Positions 8,925 through 17,823 of a DNA stretch of 36,855 nucleotides are shown one piece after another. This DNA comes from Gnetum montanum. Its lineage: Eukaryota; Streptophyta; Gnetopsida; Gnetales; Gnetaceae. The stretch is taken from assembly GCA_015680685.1 (NCBI GenBank), contig MNCI01016273.1:1254550-1291404 (forward strand). The letters are read 5' to 3'. How positions within the stretch are numbered: position 1 is the first letter of the stretch; each line of letters starts with the position of its first letter. The notes below the pieces were generated by a model. It worked only from the letters and a program-made list of their open reading frames with translations, was not told where the DNA came from and made no database searches. The translations under genes were made by a program, and so were the position numbers.

Positions 8925-10804
8925 AGAATTAGAGTGAACAATCTCAAACAAGGATTTCATATGTCCATTTCGATCCATACTACGCAGAAGGACTACATTC
9001 AACTAATGTAGACAATCTTAGAGAAGATGGATAAAGTCCTAGAACAAGAAAGGCCTAAAGCTCTAAGACTTGCTCCAAACCTAGAGAATATAGATCAAGT
9101 GATCATGGGGGGAAATATAGAAGCCATGGTAATTCTCCCAATTCCTCATCTTCTCCTTCTTCTTGAATGTGTAGTTCTAACCAACATAAATATAGGTACA
9201 GAGATAGAGCTCCATTATGGGATCAAGATAAATATAGAAATCAAACCCAAGGACAAGATGAAAGACATTAAAGCATAGAAAAGAACATCACAATCAGACG
9301 AATAGAAATACAAATTTTCATAATGACGTGTCTAATGAAGATATACCCTTGTTGGCTACTAGGAGCATGACATAGGTAATGGAGGTAGTTAGAATACCCC
9401 ATAGGCATCAAAGGAAAAGTTGCATCAAAAGTATTGATATGAAAAGCATCCCTAAATTTTTGGGAGGCTATAACTCTAATTCACAACATTACTTACAAGA
9501 CTTCCATGATTCTTGCACTTTGTAGAAGATCAAAAGTAAGTGGCAAAAGCTTAAGCTCTTTCCTAGAACACTAGTTGATGAAGCTAAAAGTTGGTATAGA
9601 TCATTGGAACTAGATCCAATCCATCAATGATCCACAATTCTAGAACTCTTCAACGAAAATACCAAACCTATTTGATTGTGTTCAACCTGAGAAAACAAAT
9701 CCAAGGGTGGAAGCAAGAAAATTATGAACCCTTGGATAGATACTATTTGCTACTACATAGATGTCCAAACCATGATTTCTCTCAAAAAGAGAAACTTTTC
9801 TACATCATAGATGGGCTTTGTAATCAAATGAGGAAGACCCTTGGGATTTATTCCCATGGTCAATTATACAAATTGAAAGCCCATCATATACAAAGGATTA
9901 TCGAGTGGGTAGCAAAAGAAAAAGGAGAGCTAGGTAAACAAGAGAATGTTAAGGAATATAATTGGGATCCATCTCTTCAAAAGAAAAGAATCCATATCTA
10001 TGATGAGGAAAAATAGGTAGCTCTCAATGATGTGATTTCAAAACAAACCTTACCAATACAAAAGACTATCAATGAGCTTGAAGCAAGGATAGATAAGATG
10101 TGGGAGTTGATGAATAATAAAGTTATGACTTATGTAAAAACCATAGAGGAGAGAGTAACACAAAATGAATCAAGTGATTAAAATAAGAGGAGGAAAATGA
10201 ACCTAGAAATAGGTAGGAACACTTATCAGCAAAAAGGAAAAATGGTTATAGAAGAAGAGGTTATAAACTTAACCATAGAAGAGGATGATGGATGTGACAT
10301 CTGCTTATTTGATCATCCAAAGGGCTATTGCCCAATCATGTTACATCTAGATGAGTATTAGGATTTTGCTTTGAATCCAAATTTTGCACAAAATAAAATG
10401 CCTATAAAATTACCTTACTCACAAGGTAATTATAAAGAGTCCTACAACCAATTGTACTATCCTAGTGAAGTTCTTATCAACCACAATGGAAAAATCCATA
10501 GTCACAGGGGAGGCTAGCATCAAACCAATGCTACCCTTACTTCAAGCCAAACCCATATAGATATTATGTTCAACAAGTTGTTTCCCCAACTAGTTCTTCT
10601 TCCTCTAACTCAAATCACTACTACCACTCTCTTAAATATCATCAACCTGCAACATCTTCTGAACAATCACCACCTCACTCCTCTCATCATTCATCATATC
10701 CTCAATATTCTCATATTTCACTTCATCATACTACCAACAACATAGGAAGGTTCAGCACCATAACATCAATGAAAGAGTCCCACTTGTGTTGTGAACATAC
10801 ATGA
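8925..10804 (+). pseudogene. Gag polyprotein of gag-only element
   Basis: A broken frame with open pieces 9027-9278 and 9627-10016. The N-terminus (SYVHFDPYYAEGLHS, VDNLRED) and Ser-rich stretch match the Gag at 28195. From about 9440 to 9990 is the retrotransposon Gag core: IPKFLGGY, WQKLKLFPRTLVDEAKSWY, ILELFNEKYQTY, WKQENYEPLDRYYLLLHRCP, KEKLFYIIDGL. A zinc-knuckle-like CDICLFDHPKGYC at 10293-10331 has spacing CX2CX3HX4C, one residue short of CX2CX4HX4C. The C-terminal 90 or so residues are rich in Ser, His, Tyr and Gln and run to about 10804. Stops (10014, 10174 and others) and at least two frame shifts make it non-functional. Gag would package RNA. Confidence 0.8.
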
Positions 10805-10849
10805 AAATGATAGTGCTAGGAGATCTCAACCACAAGCTTGAAAATCACT

Positions 10850-11677
10850 TGATGGGCTACATCAATGCATTCTTGTCAATGCATACTCATTGATGCATCC
10901 TTGTTGATGCATATGTGTCAATGTAGTGTCTATCATTGTCTATATAAATACACATACCCACTGCATTTATGGCTTCACTAAGTCAAAAATCCAGCCAAGT
11001 TCTTATAGTTTGCTTCTATCAATGTTAGAATATTTTCTAAGTGCTCACAGTAGGACTTTCAGGATTGTACAAATCCTTATTTAAACATCAATGTACCTAA
11101 ATACTTTGATGTGTCAGTAATAAAGATGAGATTCTTGAAACTCCTTGTAGCATTAAGAATAGTTTAATGATTTCATTCATGTACTTTATCATTATGCATT
11201 TTATGTTCATGTTCTTAGTTAATTAATATGCTTAATCATCACACATACCATTAATGCTTGGTAATCCTAGCAGTGTTATTGCTTGGTTCACCCAGTAGCC
11301 TAACACTTGGTAACCCAATAGCATTCTTAATGAGTTTACGATATGCACAGATGGTGGGCTTGGATGCTTATGTTAGGATAATTAGTTTAAGGCATTAGAT
11401 AGTTAATTAGTTAATTCACAACTAATTAACTTTGTTTTACACTTTGAATAAATCACATAAAATGTAAAAATATAAATAAAAATCATGTGCCTTGGCTTAC
11501 ACTTAACCATACACTTGCACTTACACAAGTGAAGCTAAAAAGACAACGATCATGTCTTTAAGTCACTACCTTGACTATTGTGCATTTGGGAGCTAAAGTC
11601 TATGAAATTTAATTATATTGCTAGTGCAATTCTTGTGATTCAAATGGTTGGGAGTACGGACTATTCACTGCTCATCA
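10850..11677 (+). repeat. 3' LTR of gag-only element, 828 bp
   Basis: Starts TGATGGGCTACATC and ends CACTGCTCATCA. TATA-like TCTATATAAATACAC is near 10939-10953. It shares the U3 TGATGCA repeats, the CTTGGTAATCCTAGCAGTG box (11259-11277) and the terminal segment with the left LTR, but is about 120 bp shorter. No primer site follows it, as expected for a 3' LTR. A polypurine tract before it is not clear. Confidence 0.75.
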
Positions 11678-13139
11678 GTGTTCATAACTTTTATTTTGTG
11701 TTCATAGGTTGTAATATCTTATTGTTTTAACTCATAAGTTAAAATTCACTCATAGTTGCTTTTTTTTCGTAATATAATTTATGAGAGTTTATCATAGAAC
11801 TTCAATTTATGTTGTTTCTTCTTCTTTTCTTTTCTTATCATTAAATATTTTTTTCATATTTTTCTTCTCTTTTCCTTAGTTACATGATTATTCATTATAT
11901 AGTATGATGTATTTTATTTCATGATAGTGAATAGCTAAATCTAAATTTATAGCTTATATTCTTCAAAAGAAGCCACAATTTTTCATGAACCATTATGTCT
12001 CTTTAGTAATAACTTTACTTTTTTTATATGTTATTAATCAGAAACTAAAGATTGTACATTTCTTATGATTATATTCTAATAGAAATTTCCATCTTTAAGA
12101 TTATGCATCTTATGCTTAGAAGAGAGCTTTGATAATATCTTCATATAATAATAAACCATTTGAATTATATACTAAGATTATTTTTTTATTTATATGACCC
12201 CTTATTAAAGATGAATTGAGCACATATTCTAAGAGTTGATCTAGATGAAGGAATTTCATCTAGATGTTGCATATAGATGATGACATGAACAAAATGTCAT
12301 TTTGATTTGGCTATGAATATGAACTCTTTTTATTTTACTCGATATGCTAAGTTGGATCAAATAGCTTGTTACATATGGTTCCTACTATATATAAATGTAA
12401 TTAATGACATGTCTTTACATCTAATCTAGATGTGATTTTTTCTTTAAAATGATGCATGATGATGTGGTATACTAAGATCTCCCTTTTTCAATTCAACCTT
12501 CATAAAATAATGCTAAGCTTTGAATCACATGATTAAAACCACATTATTTATTCAAGAATAATCAAGCTTCTTTTTCATGCTAATATGGTGTTTCTTAAAA
12601 TTGGATTCTTTGGTAAGACGTGATGGAGCTTAAAAATTCACATGTATTTTTAATAAATTATTTAGATGAAAAATTCTTATCTATATGCTAAATGAGTGTA
12701 TTTAAATCTTGATCTAGATGAGAGTAGCTAATAAAAAATTAAAATTGCTCTATGAAATTCATGTAGCTTTCCATAGCTAAGTTTTTACAAAGAAGCTCAT
12801 TTTTATTCTAAGGTATAAAGCATTAATGGACCCACCATTTAAAAGAGATTTCCATCATGTATCTTTTGATCACATGTAGATGAAATCCATCTTTTAAAAT
12901 TCTATGAGCTCTAGCATTAACAAAATAAGTCACATAGTGTATATTCAAATTAGCACTATGGGCTCAGATTTTAAGTTGATCTTCTGGCTACATATCTTAG
13001 AAACTCATCTAGATGTAAAATTATAATGTTAAGCTCTATTTAAATTGCTCTTTTTGTCACATTCTCCTTATTACTTGTATAGATATGAAATATAAATTAT
13101 ATAAAAAGACAACTTTTACTTTGATTCTTATAAGGGTAG
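11678..13139. other. AT-rich DNA, no gene recognised
   Basis: No coding frame survives. A pyrimidine-rich tract lies at about 11810-11880. From 12230 onward the motif ATCTAGATG recurs (12257, 12711, 13006 and others), shared with 14890-16300, so the two stretches probably once formed one sequence now separated by the CpG-rich block. Family not recognised. Confidence 0.4.
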
Positions 13140-13331
13140 TGTACTATCCTAAATCGTTGGTGTAAGGCTGGAAGGGAAATAGACACCAAGAGATCATTTG
13201 ACAGCCATAGCTAAACCTGCCTTCGCCCAAAGGCAAGCTGGAAAAATAAACTAAGGCAGAGTGCCTTGGATGGTCTGCATGCAAATCAACCAAGGACTTC
13301 CTCGAGCGTAAGCTACAGCTAGCGCTGGGAT

Positions 13332-13470
13332 TATTGTAAATGGGATGTAAACGGAATGCAAACGATGATACAAAATGTAAATAGAGCGTACTGAATTATA
13401 AATAAAGCATAAATAGAGTTATATTGTAAACAAAGCATAAACCAAAGTAAATAATGTAAATAGGAGGCAA
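13332..13470. repeat. Degenerate short tandem array, core TGTAAAYRGA
   Basis: About ten loosely spaced copies of a TGTAAA/GCAAA/ATAAA core follow at 10-15 bp intervals (for example TGTAAATGGGA, TGTAAACGGAA, TGTAAATAGAGC, AGCATAAATAGAG). It lies downstream of the minus-strand TATA box of the enclosing block. Confidence 0.6.
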
Positions 13471-13657
13471 TGATGAAACTGTATTGTATTGTTCAAATAG
13501 GAATATGCACCGGTCAAAGCGTAGTTGCACACGTGTGGATGGCAAGTCAAACGCTTAGCCCCGAAATGATATGACACGATGATGCAACAATGAAATGGGA
13601 TAAACATGAGAAAAACTTGGAAGCCAACAATCAGATGTGCAAGTTCTATCCTTTTTT

Positions 13658-13735
13658 AGAATTGCCAATCTCTCTAATTTTTTAGAATTTCCAATCTCTT
13701 CAATTTTTTAGAATTGCCAATCTCTCCAATTTTTG
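13658..13735. repeat. Three tandem 26-bp units
   Basis: AGAATTGCCAATCTCTC-type units start at 13658, 13684 and 13710 with only a few mismatches. Confidence 0.9.
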
Positions 13736-14283
13736 CCTCCCTCCATCTTCTTCTTTTTGCCTCCTCCAATTTGTGTGAATTAATAGGATATTTATAGGGT
13801 TGGGCTAGGCTTGGGCAGTTGCATTCTTTGACCACGTTCAATGTATCTGTGTTGGATAGTTGTGCACGAGTTGGATGTGTGTTGGCAATTGCATTCTTTG
13901 ACCAGGTTCAATGTATTTTACAATTTGTGGGTCATTCAAGCCCATGAAAATACAAACAAATTAGAAAAACAAGCCCTCAAACAATAAAAATTTAAAGAAA
14001 ATTCAGGAGGATTAGCTCTAGCTCTGGCCGGCTTGAAAAATTATATATATGTTTTTGTTGTGTTTTAGACCATGAGGGCTTGACATGCCCACAAATGGGG
14101 ATTTATAATAAAATGTATAATAAGAGAAATTTGACTACCCAGCGTGACCTACAGTGTGACCTGTAGTGTGACCTCCAAAACTTGCGATTTTGAGTGGAAA
14201 TCTAGAATTTTTGAAGGTTGGGACCCCTAGTTATCAATAGTGGACCCTAAGGATGACTTGCACCCTTGAAATCAAGTCATTTT

Positions 14284-14544
14284 GGCTCAATTTTGGGGCT
14301 CTAAAAGTTGGTGACGCTAATCCTTACACTGTGCAATGTCTAAAAAAGTAGCCCCAGCATCACCAAGTCAAAATGTCACATTTGAGGCCCAAATCTTGAT
14401 TTTCTAGAGGCTAGGAGCTACTAAGGACCTTGGTGAAGGTCATGGAGGGCCCTTGTGCTCGATTTCGGCCTGTTTTGACTCAATTTCTGGGCTCCAAAAG
14501 TTGGTGACGCTGATCCTTACGTTGTGCAGCATCTGAAAAAGTAA
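14284..14544. repeat. Direct repeat pair, about 70 bp, period 193
   Basis: The segment around AAAGTTGGTGACGCT at 14284-14352 recurs at 14477-14544 with roughly 80% identity by eye, suggesting a diverged internal duplication of the LTR-like block. Confidence 0.75.
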
Positions 14545-15182
14545 CCAAAGTGTACTTAGCCAAAACCAAACATTTTGAACCTGAAACTTTTGATTCTGGA
14601 TGCTGGAAGTTGGTGCAATTGCCTGTGGGCCCCGAGGGAACCTTGCCTATTGAATCATGGACCATCAGGGGCTGTTTCGGAGGCCTCCAAGTTTAGTCAC
14701 ACTGTACTCATGTTGGGCAGCAACATGACTTAGCTTGATTCTTTTCTAAAAGTGCTAGGCCAAAATTAGTGGTGTTTTAGGTAGGTTTTCAGACATATGC
14801 ATGATTCTTTAGCTTTCTTGCAAAGGATGAGCTCCAATTTTTTGTTCTATTTGAATTCATCATATATATGCTGAATCATCATATGATATTTATGATGTAA
14901 CTTTAATTACATTTCTCATCAATATATTCATGTGAAATAATGCAACTAGATATTGATGTGACAAACTAGCCAAGTATTATAACTTACACATAACTTATAC
15001 AACCTCATTTAGATGTATGATTCTCATCTAGATGTAATATAAGTCTCCAAATGTTGAGATAGACATATGCAGTTGAAAAGGCCCCTCAGTTTCATGCCAC
15101 TTTTTAAACTAGACAACAACTTCATGTTAGCACATATTAACAATTGAGCCATTAACACAGACTAACATGTGAGCTATTCTAC

Positions 15183-15365
15183 TTGGGGGCCCTAGGTCCC
15201 TTCCCTTCCTTGGGGGTCATAGGCCCCTCACTTTTAACTTGGAAGCACTAGGCCCCCATCATTCCTTTCCTTTGGAGTCCTAGGCCCTCATTATTCCTTT
15301 TCTTGGGGGCCTTAGGCCCCTCACTTTCATTTTACTTGGGGGTCCCAGGCCACTTGATTTTATGT
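15183..15365. repeat. Minisatellite, six units of 27-33 bp
   Basis: Units with consensus CTTGGGGGCCCTAGGCCCCT start at 15183, 15210, 15239, 15272, 15303 and 15336. The core GGGGCCCTAGGCCCC is itself close to a palindrome. It is a GC-rich island in AT-rich DNA. Confidence 0.85.
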
Positions 15366-15658
15366 CACTCTAGGCTATAAATCTTGTCAGCTGGGAACAT
15401 CAGACATGGTAATCATGCTTGTTAAACACAACAGACATTCTAAATTACCTATCAGTCTCATAGTCAACTAGAAATGACTCCCTAGAAATTTAAATTCCAA
15501 TAGCCAAGCCTCCCTACAATGGGCCCCAAATTTAAGGGCGAGCATGTTGAGTAGAGAGTGAGGATCTCATGATTCTGGGTAATGCAACAAGAGTTACGTC
15601 ATTAATCAAACATTAGCTCATTGGTCTTAGACTAAAAGGGTTGAATCATCTTACCATG

Positions 15659-15955
15659 AGGGAGCCATAAACAATCACACCTTACCCCAGCAATGGCCCC
15701 AAATTCCCATGACATTCATGCAACATCACACAAAGTTATAGGGGGAGGGTGATATCTCCATCAAAAGAGGGAGCCACAGGGACATCACACCAAATGTTGC
15801 TATCTCTGGGTGCTACTTGTAGGCATGAGGAAGTGATAGCAAAATCACTCAATGCAATAGTGGAAGGGTGCTACCACCTTGCATATAGTGAAAGCCACAA
15901 TGACAACATTACCCCTAAAGATGCAATGGGAGTGTGCCACCTCACTCCATCATGA
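15659..15955. repeat. Three diverged tandem units of about 110-120 bp
   Basis: Each unit opens with a (G)AGCCAYAA/AGCCACA plus ACATCACACC-like stretch (15660, 15768, 15891) and ends in a GGGTG(A/C)TA(T/C)C(A/T)CC-like box. An open frame at 15749-15955 falls inside it and is probably fortuitous. Confidence 0.5.
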
Positions 15956-17099
15956 TTGAACATCCACACCTCTTAGAAATAAACTCACTTATTAATATGT
16001 TTAGAAGGGATATTATAAACAATGATAATGGGGCTCTTTCATTCCCATCATTTAAAATAATCCTTTCATCATGTGTCTTATAGACATATGAAAAGCAAAA
16101 GCTCATCTAAATTCCTTCATGGTTAAGAATTTATGCATGTGCATGGAATAGAATTCTTTATGACAAAGATTAAGCTTTCTCTTTAAGCTTATTACAAAGA
16201 ATGCTAAACTAAAAAATAAGCTTTATCAAATAGTTCTTTTGTATAACTATTTATCATGTTCTACACTTTCTATATAGATGTAGAATTCATATCTAGATGC
16301 TAAATAAAAGAGTTTCTAAATGATTGACTACCTTTTCTTGATTCTTATAAAAAAGGTTTTAACTCTATAAGGGAAATTATGGAGCTTTGTTATAGTGATT
16401 CATATGTTACTAAAGTAGATTCACCTTAATCTTCAATTTACTGGACACTTGCACTTCACCATAGCTTATCTCTATCTAAATATTGTGCTCACATACGTAT
16501 GTATATTTTATTGTTGATTTGAAAGATTTATTCCCATATCTTCAAAAAATGATTAGGCATTAAATCCTAACAAGAGTTAGATTATTGATGGTCCTTATTA
16601 AAAATATTGATTTAAGCCTAGTCTTTAGTAAAAACCTTTTAATATTATTCTTAAAATTGTCTCATAAGATCTTTTGTTAATCTTGAATTATTTTTTATAA
16701 AGATGTCCCATAAAAAGGTGGAAATGTGATAACATTTTTATCTTAAAATAAAACAACAGCTCAATGAAAATTGCAAATTAAAAATAAAAATCTATTAACT
16801 TGAAGATGACTATAACTTGAAAAGGAAATATTTTTTTAAAAAATATCTTTTCACACTTAAAGCTTAACAAAAATGAAAATAAAAAACCTAATGCGACCTA
16901 CATGAACTTTAGTTATTCAAAAGAAAATATCAACTTCTTTTAATCAACTTAAAGAGAAAAAAATAGTTGATTGTAAATTATCACTATAATTTTTCTAGAA
17001 ACTTTTCTTTCAAAAGCTATATCATACTTGATATTACTGGTCACTTAAGTTGGATGATCCACAATAGAATTGGCTAACATATCTTCAATTTTTCTCTTT

Positions 17100-17518
17100 T
17101 CTTTTTGGTTAGAAGAGTCTTGAGAAGTCCTTTTGAGTTAGATGTACTTACTATCTTTGAAGTTAAGCCCTCCTAGATCATAACCTCATTTTGAGAATCT
17201 TGATCTCCTTTCCCATTTTCCTTTGAGGGAACAACTTCCTTAACATGAATGTCTAGAATTGGGCTCTTTGTCCTCTCACTTATCTCTAAGAGTATTGATT
17301 AATTTTCCCTTAGTATGCATTCTAAATTCATCAAAAAACCATGTCATGAATAGAAAATTATAAGATGCAACATCTGTGCAGGCTTTGTAATAGTTCCTTT
17401 GGACATGCTTTGAACAAAAACTTGAAACATAAGAAATGAAATCTTTGGTCTTTATTTCTATTATTCTCACTGAAAATAATAACCTATAGTGCATAGGGAA
17501 TCCTTTTCTAATGATCAT
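17100..17518 (-). pseudogene. Unknown protein fragment, one frameshift
   Basis: An 80-codon open frame (17276-17518) begins with Met and contains FISYVSSFCSKHV, ACTDVASYNFLFM and KGKLINTLRD. Immediately past its stop, a second minus-strand frame continues with a hydrophilic, Lys/Ser-rich segment (PILDIHVKEVVPSKENG and later LLTKKKREKL) to about 17100, with one in-frame TAG. The change of frame at the stop suggests a small indel in a once longer protein of 130-140 residues. I recognise no domain. It could belong to a transposon accessory ORF or be a host-gene fossil; its upstream side is cut by the probable LTR starting at 17824. Confidence 0.35.
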
Positions 17519-17823
17519 GATTCATTCACATATCTAATCCTTCCAAATTATAGCTATTAGAGGATATTTTTGGAGAAAATTTTTTCTCTTAGTGATTAAT
17601 TAAGCATTAAGCTTAAAAAATCAATAAATCTAGTTATTTTTGAGCACTATATACATATTTATGGTTTTTATTATTCACTAGATCATCATGTTGAAGTGGA
17701 TAGTTATCCAAAGTAACAGTTTAGATGAATAACATTATAGGGAAAATTAAGCTTTTTCCCATCCAAAATTGAAAACTTATAACTATGATATGTTGTCTGT
17801 TGCTTGACCAAAAAATGCCTGGT
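17519..17823. other. AT-rich spacer
   Basis: Nothing recognisable lies between the unknown ORF and the probable Gypsy-type LTR. Confidence 0.4.

Larger units (their letters stand above)
7827..11677 (+). mobile_element. Gag-only LTR retrotransposon (TR-GAG-like), family A copy 2
   Basis: Two LTRs (7827-8775 and 10850-11677) bracket about 2.07 kb with a tRNA-Asp primer site just inside the left LTR and one gag frame that ends about 45 bp before the right LTR. No protease, RT, RNase H or integrase motif occurs between them, and the gag tail runs up to the 3' LTR with no gap where pol could have been. This is the architecture described for TR-GAG elements, which depend on an autonomous partner for enzymes. 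The 5-bp flanks (ATTGT and GTGTT) do not match, so the target duplication has decayed or the edges are off by a few bases. Confidence 0.75.
13140..14790 (-). repeat. CpG-rich LTR-like block, unclassified
   Basis: GC and CpG content rise sharply between AT-rich flanks that resemble each other. On the minus strand there is a TATA box (TATAAATA, 13789-13796) followed by a purine-rich leader-like stretch (GGAGGAGGCAAAAAGAAG and similar, 13730-13775), then the 26-bp and GTAAA repeats. A promoter with reiterated sequence on both sides and no coding frame is what a retrotransposon LTR looks like. Possible ends are TGTCTG near 14790 and TAGTACA near 13140, but no matching target duplication or primer site was found. 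Confidence 0.4.
14791..17099. other. AT-rich unclassified DNA with CATCTAGATG motifs and minisatellites
   Basis: No coding frame is convincing. CATCTAGATG occurs at 15025-15034 and near-copies at 16290-16299; the segment at 16270-16320 resembles 12660-12710, supporting a relation to 11678-13139. It contains the two tandem arrays listed separately. Confidence 0.4.

Noticed and set aside
7822-11682. Exact target-site duplication for the gag-only element
   Set aside because: The flanks ATTGT and GTGTT do not match; shifting the edges by a base or two does not give a clean 5-mer.
15749-15955. 68-codon plus-strand ORF as a gene
   Set aside because: It lies wholly inside a diverged tandem repeat and matches nothing.
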